This document shows positions 14,411-21,406 of a DNA stretch of 21,490 nt, piece after piece. The notes below the pieces were generated by a model. It saw only the letters and a program-made list of their open reading frames with translations. It searched no databases and was not told the origin of the DNA. The first letter of the stretch is position 1. Each line of letters opens with the position of its first letter. The DNA comes from a virus: positions 1-21,490 of the IMG/VR virus record IMGVR_UViG_3300012925_000020. One strand, given 5' to 3'. Made by a program: the position numbers and the translations under genes.

Positions 14411-15457
14411 ATGAATATTAACACGGTAGACGCTCAGACCCTTTACACCAAAACCCTGGTGGGGACTTACAAAGAGCGAATCAGACCCAAAGCCTTTTTG
14501 CGTTCCTTTTTTAAGGACGTGCCCCCGGTCCCCTCTTTGGAAATTTCCATTGAAGTGCAACGCGGTTTTGAAAAAGTTGCCGTGGATGTCACGCGCGGAT
14601 CGGATGGTAATTTGAACGGGTTCAATCGTTCGACGGAAAAAATTATCATCCCTCCGTATTTCCGGGAATACTTCCCGCTGACCAGCTTGCAATTTTATGA
14701 TCGCCTTTATGGTGCCACGTCCATCACTGACGCCGCATTCACTGCGCTGATCAATGACACAACCATTAAGATGGGTCAATTGCAGGACAAGATTGAACGC
14801 GCTTACGAACTGTTTTGCGCGCAAGTCCTGACCACCGGCGTGGTGTTGCTGGACGCGGCTTCGGATATTGATTTTCGTCGCAAAGCGGCATCCCTTGTGG
14901 ATCCCGGCGCCGGCCAGTATTTCGCCAACGCCATCAACCCGTTCACGCTGTTCGAGAATGGCGCGAACTTCCTTCGCCAGGTCGGTAAATCCCAGGGCGG
15001 CGTATTCAATGCCATTTTAGGTTCCCAGGCGTTGACCGATCTTTTGGCCAACGTTCAATTCAATGATCGTCAGAATCGTTTCAACATGAAGTTGGACGAT
15101 GTGATTGCACCCCAACGGCAGGCCATTGGTTCGTCATTCCACGGCGCGATCACTGCGGGAACCTATACGATCTTGTTGTGGTCGTATCCCGAATTTTACG
15201 ATAACGCAAGTAGCGTATCGACACCATATGTTGATCCCAAAAAGGTCATCATGTTGCCACAGTCTCCGGATTTCGTGATGTCATACGCGGCATGCCCTCA
15301 GCTTTTGAGCCCCAACACCCCGCCTGTGACCGGTGCGTTTATCTTCAGTGATTACATTGATGAGCGCAAGCGTGCACACGAATATCATTGTGAATCGGCA
15401 GGCCTTCCCGTCCCCGTGGCGATCGATCAGATCTACACGTTCAAGGCGGTAGCTTAG
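14411..15457 (+). CDS. Major capsid protein, lambda gpE-like
   Basis: This 348-residue protein is the probable shell subunit (HK97 fold, Phage_cap_E family). Features matching the family are the N-terminal helix with L-Y-T-K-T-L, the beta-rich start with I-S-I-E-V-Q-R-G (around 45-52), V-T-R-G-S-D-G-N (60-67), the K-I-I-I-P-P-Y-F-R-E-Y segment near 77-87, a spine helix region (112-135), and the C-terminal Y-V-D-P-K-K-V-I-M-L-P with the final Y-I-D-E-R. The length is close to lambda gpE (341). It lies 66 bases after the decoration gene. Strong expression would be expected, but the leader has no clear promoter or Shine-Dalgarno sequence. Confidence 0.93.
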   Translation: MNINTVDAQTLYTKTLVGTYKERIRPKAFLRSFFKDVPPVPSLEISIEVQRGFEKVAVDVTRGSDGNLNGFNRSTEKIIIPPYFREYFPLTSLQFYDRLYGATSITDAAFTALINDTTIKMGQLQDKIERAYELFCAQVLTTGVVLLDAASDIDFRRKAASLVDPGAGQYFANAINPFTLFENGANFLRQVGKSQGGVFNAILGSQALTDLLANVQFNDRQNRFNMKLDDVIAPQRQAIGSSFHGAITAGTYTILLWSYPEFYDNASSVSTPYVDPKKVIMLPQSPDFVMSYAACPQLLSPNTPPVTGAFIFSDYIDERKRAHEYHCESAGLPVPVAIDQIYTFKAVA

Positions 15458-15482
15458 AAAACCTTTTAAAAGTACCTTACAT

Positions 15483-15920
15483 ATGCAAAAGTATCTTGTC
15501 ATTGCCCTGTCTGTATCAGGGAAAGCGCCGAAACGGATTTACGATTCCGGCGATGTAGTTGATCAAACATGCTTCACTCGTCCGGTAGAGGACATCGAAA
15601 AGGAGGGCAGCATAAAGGCGATTTCTGACGAAGAGGCGGAAAAGCGGATTGCTGAAAACGCAAGCAAGTCCCCGTCATCCCCCGGCGTTATGAACCAAGT
15701 CCCCCCGCTGCCGAATTATGGCAGCCAGGGCCAGGAAGGTGGAGGTAAGGAATTGACATCCGAAGAGCTCGCGGAACAATTGAAGGCATCACGCCAAAAG
15801 GATTTCGATAAATTGTCGAAAGCCAAAGTGGTGGAATCGCTGACCGCGGCCGATGTAGAATTTGATCCGAAGACCAACAAAGACGATCTGTTTGACCTTT
15901 GGGTAGCAACTTTGGGATAG
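15483..15920 (+). CDS. Head protein with C-terminal HeH/LEM-like domain (gpFI position)
   Basis: This 145-residue protein occupies the place of lambda gpFI, right after the capsid gene. Three parts are visible: a small N-terminal beta segment (1-45) with Y-D-S-G-D-V-V, a low-complexity Ser/Pro/Gly/Glu linker (55-90), and a C-terminal helical region (90-145). The last 35 residues, with L-S-K-A-K-V-V-E-S-L near 111 and D-P-K-T-N-K-D-D-L-F-D-L-W near 128, look like a HeH/LEM or SAP-type helix-extended-helix domain, which often binds DNA. LEM-like domains are common at the ends of phage head proteins in this position. A packaging or head role is inferred, not shown. Confidence 0.55.
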   Translation: MQKYLVIALSVSGKAPKRIYDSGDVVDQTCFTRPVEDIEKEGSIKAISDEEAEKRIAENASKSPSSPGVMNQVPPLPNYGSQGQEGGGKELTSEELAEQLKASRQKDFDKLSKAKVVESLTAADVEFDPKTNKDDLFDLWVATLG

Positions 15921-15942
15921 ATTTATTTTTCATTTTCTTTTG
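15911..15942 (+). promoter_or_regulatory. Weak Bacteroidota-type promoter candidate before the connector gene
   Basis: TTTG at 15911-15914 is followed after 20 bases by TTCTTTTG at 15935-15942, one base from TAnnTTTG. A start near 15949 would place the following hairpin at the 5' end of the transcript. The region is T-rich, so chance matches are likely. It is offered only because a terminator lies directly before the next gene. Confidence 0.25.
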
Positions 15943-15952
15943 AGGAGAAAAA

Positions 15953-15985
15953 GCCCATTCGTCTAACACGATGGGCCTTTTTTTT
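15953..15985 (+). terminator. Strong rho-independent terminator touching the next start codon
   Basis: GCCCAT-T-CGT (15953-15962) pairs with ACGATGGGC (15968-15976), with one bulged T and a CTAAC loop. Eight T follow (15978-15985), and five A precede the stem (15948-15952), so it may act on both strands. The ATG of the next gene begins immediately at 15986. This is either a true terminator with an unusual downstream gene or a 5' leader hairpin. Confidence 0.8.
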
Positions 15986-16363
15986 ATGAGCCTGATACTA
16001 CAAGCAAAAACGGACATAGAACAAATAACATCCGACCCACAGGGGTTTGGATGGCCTTTGAAGTTCACGGCGAGGGTCGGCGGCGAAGTGGCCGAAGTGC
16101 GTGGATTGTACACGAAACACCACATGGGGTTCAATACCGAAGGTTTGATGACCAACATCAAAAACGCCCATTGTTCGTGTTCCGAAAAATTCCTGACGGA
16201 TCTGGGATACCCGACGCGAAACGCTGCCGGGGAATTAAGTATGAAGGGGGACAAAGTGGAGGTTGTGGACGTTAATGGCCAGGCCTGGACGTACATAATC
16301 AACGAACAATATCCCGATGAAACTGTGGGCCTAAATGTCTTTATGCTGGGCGATTATGAGTAG
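15986..16363 (+). CDS. Head-tail connector / head-closure protein candidate
   Basis: This 125-residue protein lies between head proteins and a tail-terminator candidate, the usual place of a head-closure or stopper protein (lambda gpFII, SPP1 gp16). The sequence is beta-rich, with a core of F-T-A-R-V-G-G-E-V (about 28-36) and K-V-E-V-V-D-V-N (about 91-98), and contains two close Cys (C-S-C at 65-67) that are worth noting. An ATG 15 bases earlier (15971) is in frame but lies in the terminator stem and would add M-G-L-F-F, so the start at 15986 is preferred. It overlaps the next gene by 8 bases if that gene starts at 16356. The function is inferred from position; no diagnostic motif was recognised. 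Confidence 0.5.
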   Translation: MSLILQAKTDIEQITSDPQGFGWPLKFTARVGGEVAEVRGLYTKHHMGFNTEGLMTNIKNAHCSCSEKFLTDLGYPTRNAAGELSMKGDKVEVVDVNGQAWTYIINEQYPDETVGLNVFMLGDYE

Positions 16364-16976
16364 CGTGATTCCGGAACTTTTACCAACCTGCGCCTTTGAA
16401 TTTGTGCGCGATCGTATCGGCGCCATCCTGGTGGATGAGTTTGCCGCCCAGGCTGCGTTGATGCCGCCGGGCCCTGATCAGGATTTGATTTTGAAGTTTC
16501 AGATTTATGTAGAACGCTTTATCCGGGTGGATAAAGAAGAGAACATTGTGAATGTTGTGATGGCGCGCGGCGATTACGATGGCCGTATTTCGGTTCAGGA
16601 GAACGGGACCTATACGTTTTTCCTGGACGTGTTTACGTCGGCGAAAACGACGGCCGCGATAGGCGGGGATTCCCGTGCAATGCTGCGCCTTCAAAAGGTT
16701 TTGGGGTTGTGCTGGAATATCCTGATGCATTCGAGGTATAAGACATTGGGATTTGAGATGCCTTTCATTGCCTCGCGCGCGGCCGTGAGTATGGAAATAA
16801 AACAACCGGATACGCAAAACAGCGATGCGGACAACCTAGTGATGGGGCGTTTAACGATGTCAGTAAAGGTGCGCGAGAATTCGGGCACGGTGTTGCCGCG
16901 GGTGGCGCAGGGGTTCGATACTTCGGCAAAATTAGATCTGACCGACAAGGGATATTTGTACATTCGAAATGCTTAA
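16356..16976 (+). CDS. Tail terminator protein candidate (gpU-type position)
   Basis: This 206-residue protein (from Met 16356; an earlier in-frame ATG at 16335 lies deeper in the preceding gene) sits after the connector gene. Its pattern fits a compact alpha/beta tail terminator: an N-terminal helix with F-V-R-D-R-I-G-A-I-L-V-D-E-F (17-30), then paired strands with F-Q-I-Y-V-E-R-F and V-N-V-V-M-A-R-G-D-Y-D-G, Y-T-F-F-L-D-V-F (82-89), a helix with R-L-Q-K-V-L-G-L-C-W-N-I-L, and final strands with M-G-R-L-T-M-S-V-K-V. Tail terminators cap the tube and join it to the head. In most myoviruses the sheath gene follows; here a fibre gene does. Medium confidence only. Confidence 0.5.
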   Translation: MSSVIPELLPTCAFEFVRDRIGAILVDEFAAQAALMPPGPDQDLILKFQIYVERFIRVDKEENIVNVVMARGDYDGRISVQENGTYTFFLDVFTSAKTTAAIGGDSRAMLRLQKVLGLCWNILMHSRYKTLGFEMPFIASRAAVSMEIKQPDTQNSDADNLVMGRLTMSVKVRENSGTVLPRVAQGFDTSAKLDLTDKGYLYIRNA

Positions 16977-16985
16977 TTTTATCAC

Positions 16986-19436
16986 ATGCCTTCAATAACC
17001 TACCCAGACAAAAGCAAATTCGATCCGGAAGGAACCCCAGACCGGCAGTGGAGAGACGTGGACGCCAACGAAGTGAAATTGGTGGTCAACGCGAAGCAAG
17101 ATGATTCCACGAATCTCACGGCCATTGCTGCGATTTCTACCAATGGGTATTTGAAACGCACCGGCCCGGGCTCCTGGGCAGTGGACGCAGGACCGTGGCC
17201 ATCACTGGCCGGGTTCATTGACTTCGCTGGCAACCGCCTGGGGAACCTGACGGACCCGGTGGGTGCGCAGGATGCCGATACGAAGGCCGCCAGGGATGCC
17301 GCTATTGCCACGGCGCTGGCCGCCATAGACGCGTTCGTTTTCAAGGGCGGTATAGATGCTTCGACCGAACCGGATTATCCTGCGGCCGACGCTGGATGGA
17401 CCTACAAGTTCACAGCGGACGGGAAGATTGGCGGCGCTGCGGGTATCGCGGTGAAAAGTGGAGACTCGATAATTTGTACCGAAGACGGCACGCCATCGGG
17501 AGATCAGGCCACCGTTGGGGACAAATGGATTATCATTCGCTCGAACCTAGACGGCGTGGTGATAGGGCCCAATGTAGCGGTCGATGAAAGGATTGCGGTT
17601 TTTGATCTGACCACCGGCAAGCTGATCAAGGACGGCGGCATGACTATCGCAGATGTGCTTGGTTATGCTGATGCTGGGGATGCTTTTGTCCAACAATATG
17701 CCGAGCAGATTACATCGTATGTGCCTGTTAAACAAGCGATGGATTGTGCGACTACTTCAGCTTTGCCGGCATATACAGCTTTTGTTGGTACAACAACACA
17801 ACTATTTGCCGACGTAAACGGATATTTCCCTTCAACGGACAGTGTCCTAAATGACGCAACGCATACGATTAGTAGAGTTTTGGTTAAGAATGAAGTTGGC
17901 GCCAATGCTAAGTATAATGGGACCTGGATTTTGCTATCCAAAGGCTCACCGTCAACCAAATGGCAATTAGGCAGGACGCTTGATTCGCAGGCAAATGGCA
18001 CAGACGGTCACGGGCTTGAGTTTGCTGAGGTGACTATTATCGCCGGGACGGTTAATGGAGGTAAAAGATTCAGACAGGAGAATGTGCCTATAGTTCTTGA
18101 TACGACAGATATACTATGGGTTGACCGTACGCCGATTACTGGCGGAACGGTTCCGGTTAAGGCCACGGCCGCTGAATTAAATACGGGTATAGATGATGCT
18201 AAGTTTGCCACCGCGTTTGGGCTTGAAGGATCGAAATACATCACACAAAGAGGCGGAAAGGTATACGCGGCAACATCGGGCACGAATACATACACAGTTT
18301 CTTTGACGCCGGCAATTACTGCATACACGGCAGGTCTATCGCTTAAAATAAAATTCGGGAATACAAACACGGGAGCATCTACATTGAATGTTGACGGACT
18401 TGGAGCAATATCAATGAAGAAGAACGTAAGCCTTGCGCTTGAAGCTAATGATCTGGTTACGGGTGGTATATACGAATGCGTCTATGACGGAACAAATTTC
18501 CAAGTCATAGGCCTGGCGGCTACAAGCGTTCCGAGTGCAAGCGAATCCACACAGGGCATTGCTGAAATCGCTACACAGGCAGAAACAAATGCGGGGACTG
18601 ACGATGCGCGTATAGTTACGCCCCTGAAGATTCAAGTAAAGAATGGTTTAAGGGCAACAAAGACCGCAAACTACCCTATTGTTTCTGGCGATAATCAAAC
18701 ACAAATAACTGCTAATTCTGCAAGCGTAATTAATATAACCATAGATCAGATGAGTACTGATTATTGGGTATGCGTTGTAAATATTGGGGCGGGGCAGGTT
18801 AATTTTGTGGCCGGATCAGGAGTAACATTATCGGGAATCTCATCCATTCCAGGCGGAACCAAAGGAGGGGTTTTTATTTGGTTTTCATCAGCCACCACTG
18901 CGTATATTTTTGGTTCTGGGGATGTTTCTTTCACAGATGTCATAAATCGCCCGACAACTATTTCTGGGTACGGTATTTCTAATGGTGTATCTATTATTTT
19001 CAATACCGGAACTACAGTTGGAAATGTTGGCACTGGAGAAGATGACCTACACACGTTTAGTGTGCCGGCTGGGACTATGTCGAATGATGGGGAGACTCTT
19101 ATTTTTGAATCAGCCGGAAGATTTGCAACTTCAGTTAACAACAAAAGAGTTAGGGTTCGATTTGGAGCTACAGTTGTTTTTGACTCTGCATCAATTGCGG
19201 TCACCACACAAGCTGATTGGGCTGTGCGTGTTTCTGTTTACCGTACCGGGGCATCAACACAAAGATGTATCGCCACATTTACAAGTGGATCCGCCGTTCT
19301 TTCGGTAACAAGTCAGTACGCAACAGCGGCGGAGAACCTAAGCGGGGCGATAACATTTAAAGTTACTGGCGAGGCCACGTCTAATGATGATGTTCAGGCT
19401 TTCTTTACTAAAATTAGAAAGGAGGGTTACGCATGA
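16986..19436 (+). CDS. Large tail fibre protein, mosaic
   Basis: The 816-residue protein has typical fibre modules. Residues 1-120 form an attachment part with G-N-L-T-D-P-V-G-A-Q-D-A-D-T-K (86-100), the common hinge before fibre shafts. Residues 120-250 include a carbohydrate-fibre type strand region. Later modules are S-T-Q-G-I-A-E-I-A-T-Q-A-E-T-N-A-G-T-D (521-539), N-R-P-T-T-I-S-G-Y-G-I-S (654-665) and a C-terminal receptor-binding type domain (670-816) with T-G-E-D-D-L-H-T-F-S-V-P-A-G-T and N-N-K-R-V-R-V-R-F-G. Near base 17640 (residue about 220) the DNA becomes much more A/T-rich, indicating that the distal part came from elsewhere. It probably decides host range. The gene ends in an SD-like sequence and overlaps the SGNH gene by 4 bases. 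Confidence 0.85.
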   Translation: MPSITYPDKSKFDPEGTPDRQWRDVDANEVKLVVNAKQDDSTNLTAIAAISTNGYLKRTGPGSWAVDAGPWPSLAGFIDFAGNRLGNLTDPVGAQDADTKAARDAAIATALAAIDAFVFKGGIDASTEPDYPAADAGWTYKFTADGKIGGAAGIAVKSGDSIICTEDGTPSGDQATVGDKWIIIRSNLDGVVIGPNVAVDERIAVFDLTTGKLIKDGGMTIADVLGYADAGDAFVQQYAEQITSYVPVKQAMDCATTSALPAYTAFVGTTTQLFADVNGYFPSTDSVLNDATHTISRVLVKNEVGANAKYNGTWILLSKGSPSTKWQLGRTLDSQANGTDGHGLEFAEVTIIAGTVNGGKRFRQENVPIVLDTTDILWVDRTPITGGTVPVKATAAELNTGIDDAKFATAFGLEGSKYITQRGGKVYAATSGTNTYTVSLTPAITAYTAGLSLKIKFGNTNTGASTLNVDGLGAISMKKNVSLALEANDLVTGGIYECVYDGTNFQVIGLAATSVPSASESTQGIAEIATQAETNAGTDDARIVTPLKIQVKNGLRATKTANYPIVSGDNQTQITANSASVINITIDQMSTDYWVCVVNIGAGQVNFVAGSGVTLSGISSIPGGTKGGVFIWFSSATTAYIFGSGDVSFTDVINRPTTISGYGISNGVSIIFNTGTTVGNVGTGEDDLHTFSVPAGTMSNDGETLIFESAGRFATSVNNKRVRVRFGATVVFDSASIAVTTQADWAVRVSVYRTGASTQRCIATFTSGSAVLSVTSQYATAAENLSGAITFKVTGEATSNDDVQAFFTKIRKEGYA
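19418..19426 (+). promoter_or_regulatory. Strong Shine-Dalgarno sequence for the SGNH hydrolase gene
   Basis: AAAGGAGGG ends 6 bases before the ATG at 19433, a nearly ideal Shine-Dalgarno site. No other gene in the window has one of comparable strength. It lies inside the last codons of the fibre gene (K-E-G-Y-A). Bacteroidota generally use little Shine-Dalgarno pairing, so this stands out. Confidence 0.7.
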
Positions 19437-20635
19437 GACGTTTTTTTCCTGGTATATTTTCTCGCGGTCTTGATCTGCCCACGGTACCACTCGGGGTATT
19501 ACTAAACGATTCGTTCGATAGATTATCATTAGGCTCTGACTATACAGTTCTAGGCACGCCAACTATTAGTATGGATGGCGCTGATTTAATTGTTAGCGGT
19601 GGCACTGGTGGTGTATATACTAATAGAATAAATTGGAATAAGTACGCTCAGTGTCTTACTAAATTTAAAATCACACTCCCCTATCAACAAGTAGACAATA
19701 CTTCTACGAGTACTGGCCCTGCCATTGGTACAAAAACATTAAACACTGCGGAGTCATTGCGCAGATCATTTTTAGGTATTGCTCTTTCCACCACTGGTGC
19801 CAGTGAGGGCAAGATCACGTTACAGGCTGGTAATACTACGGCCGATGGATTTGTTGGTGCTGTAACTTCTGGCACAACCGCTGTTATAGTTGCTGGAGAT
19901 GAATTAGTATTTATCTTCGAAAGGAACGGAAACACGTATACGGGAACCCTTACAAACATTACACAATCTTATTCCAGGAATTTATCATACACTGCAATAC
20001 CGCCTAGCGGTCCATCGCAGAGTATTAATAACATGGGTAATTTTGCGATTTGGATATTGGGCGGTACGCAGAATATTCACAGTTTTAAGATAGAATCGGA
20101 TACCTTAAAAAACCCCAATGCTATATTTATTGGTGACTCAATAACATCTGGGTTCTTTGCGACTAGCTATACGGGAAAATTTGCAGATCAGGTAGCATTC
20201 AATAAAGGTTGGTCATTTGAAGTACTGGCAGGCCCTAGCGATTACGTAGTTGGGTACAACGATACTAAAGCCAGGGATTTTTTCGGCCTATTTACTCCCG
20301 GAAGATTCCTTGTAATGACTGGTGGGAATGACTTGTTTTTCGGATACTCTTTATCAACTGTGCAAAGCAATTACACAGTTTTTATAAATTATCTTAAATC
20401 ACGCGGTGCATCAGTTGTGCACTTGTTAGCTACGCCACGGAACAATATAGATTTGACCGCTTGGAATGCCTGGTTGGTTTCTAACTATGGTAGCACCGAT
20501 TTAGTCATAGACACATACACGCCTTTAAAGGGCGCGGGCACAGGCATTAGCCCCACATATGATAACGGTGATGGAGTCCATCCCAATCAAGCTGGCCATA
20601 ATCTGATAGCATCAACTATAATCTCGGCATTATGA
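19433..20635 (+). CDS. SGNH/GDSL-family esterase, fibre-associated
   Basis: This 400-residue protein has an N-terminal beta-rich domain (about 20-222), possibly a lectin-like or fibre-attachment sandwich, and a C-terminal SGNH hydrolase domain (about 228-400). Catalytic blocks are visible: F-I-G-D-S-I-T (232-238, nucleophile Ser236), a Gly in A-G-P-S-D (266-270, block II), T-G-G-N-D (296-300, Asn299), and D-G-V-H-P-N (380-385, with Asp380 and His383). SGNH enzymes often remove acetyl groups from polysaccharides or cut esters. As a fibre neighbour it may trim surface glycans during attachment, which is inference. There is no signal peptide. DNA is A/T-rich compared with neighbours. It overlaps the fibre gene by ATGA and the next gene by ATGA. 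Confidence 0.85.
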   Translation: MRRFFPGIFSRGLDLPTVPLGVLLNDSFDRLSLGSDYTVLGTPTISMDGADLIVSGGTGGVYTNRINWNKYAQCLTKFKITLPYQQVDNTSTSTGPAIGTKTLNTAESLRRSFLGIALSTTGASEGKITLQAGNTTADGFVGAVTSGTTAVIVAGDELVFIFERNGNTYTGTLTNITQSYSRNLSYTAIPPSGPSQSINNMGNFAIWILGGTQNIHSFKIESDTLKNPNAIFIGDSITSGFFATSYTGKFADQVAFNKGWSFEVLAGPSDYVVGYNDTKARDFFGLFTPGRFLVMTGGNDLFFGYSLSTVQSNYTVFINYLKSRGASVVHLLATPRNNIDLTAWNAWLVSNYGSTDLVIDTYTPLKGAGTGISPTYDNGDGVHPNQAGHNLIASTIISAL

Positions 20636-20982
20636 CTGATTACCAAAAAGTTGTTCTTTTGATGGGGGGGTTTACAAACCTTCAGTTTGCGACCGGGACG
20701 ATTTTGTTTATCCGGGCATTGTATCGGAATCCTAAGTTACAAGCCCACGCGGAACAATCGGTACAAGATGGGGACACGGTCACCCATTGGGCTGACGGCC
20801 GAAATGTCACGGCGTTAGCGATTGGTATTTGGATTGCCTGGTTTACGGTCAATAGCGGAATTATTATTCTTTTTGAAAAGCTGTTTGATTGGGGTCCGTT
20901 AACATTCGTCGCTGGCGCGGCGGGTTTTGCGGCGGCCCTGATAGGCGTGAAATGGAAAGCCCCGGAAGTACCAAGGCCATAA
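20632..20982 (+). CDS. Small membrane protein, holin candidate
   Basis: The 116-residue protein has three predicted membrane segments, around residues 7-29, 60-81 and 88-106, with a polar loop (31-58) between the first two and a short charged tail. Holins are small proteins with one to three membrane segments that make holes in the inner membrane at the end of infection. Its place after the fibre/esterase genes and before another membrane protein suits a lysis cassette. Base composition returns to that of the rest of the window. Start overlaps the SGNH stop as ATGA. No family motif was recognised, so holin is a position-based suggestion. Confidence 0.5.
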   Translation: MTDYQKVVLLMGGFTNLQFATGTILFIRALYRNPKLQAHAEQSVQDGDTVTHWADGRNVTALAIGIWIAWFTVNSGIIILFEKLFDWGPLTFVAGAAGFAAALIGVKWKAPEVPRP

Positions 20983-21004
20983 TTTTTTAACCACCCTATG
21001 AGAC

Positions 21005-21406
21005 GTGACAACACTTTTTTGGCTCATAATAATCGGATGCATCCTTTGCGTTGGCTGGATGTTGCATGTAGAGGTTTGCAAAGCTGCCTTAGAAGAACAG
21101 CGCAAAATATTGGAAAAAGAATCGCAAGAAAGGTTTGCGCTACTCATCAACCGATTCAACCACGAAGGGCCGATACCGCCGAACGCTTCAATGGTTGGGT
21201 TGACAAAAATTATTTCCTGGGACCTCGAACAACGTATCAACGAATACTGGAAGTTACTGGACTTGAAGGAATGGAATACAAGGGAGAACACGCAGCGTCT
21301 TAACGACTTGCTGAACGACATCATAATGTTGAACCGGGCGGCGAAGAATTTCGACGAGAGCCGCCGGAAGCTGATGAAAGAATTTGAAAACGATCAAGGT
21401 TTATGA
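21005..21406 (+). CDS. Single-pass membrane protein with coiled-coil, spanin-like candidate
   Basis: This 133-residue protein starts at GTG 21005; the in-frame TGA at 20999-21001 rules out any earlier start. Residues 3-20 form a strong N-terminal membrane segment, followed by charged helices (24-52 and 95-130) that may form a coiled coil. That is the general shape of inner-membrane spanins (lambda Rz type), which join the membranes during lysis. Position after a holin candidate supports this, but there is no outer-membrane partner in the window and the central W-rich part (72-90) is not diagnostic. An ATG at 20998 opens another frame to 21303 that looks like a shadow. It overlaps the next gene by ATGA. 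Confidence 0.5.
   Translation: MTTLFWLIIIGCILCVGWMLHVEVCKAALEEQRKILEKESQERFALLINRFNHEGPIPPNASMVGLTKIISWDLEQRINEYWKLLDLKEWNTRENTQRLNDLLNDIIMLNRAAKNFDESRRKLMKEFENDQGL

Noticed and set aside
14093-14824. Reverse-strand open frame of 243 codons
   Set aside because: It lies antisense to the decoration and capsid genes, both well supported, and its product shows no domain or plausible gene context. Long antisense frames are common in G/C-rich coding DNA.
15463-15472. CTTTTAAAAG palindrome between the capsid and gpFI-position genes
   Set aside because: It is only 10 bp of A/T-rich sequence with no loop, so chance is the best explanation.
15971-15985. Earlier ATG for the connector gene
   Set aside because: It lies within the 3' arm of the terminator hairpin and adds M-G-L-F-F encoded by the T-tract; ATG 15986 is simpler.
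20998-21303. 101-codon open frame starting at ATG 20998
   Set aside because: It overlaps the 133-residue membrane protein in another frame and gives an Arg-rich irregular product. It was judged a shadow although it has the better start codon.
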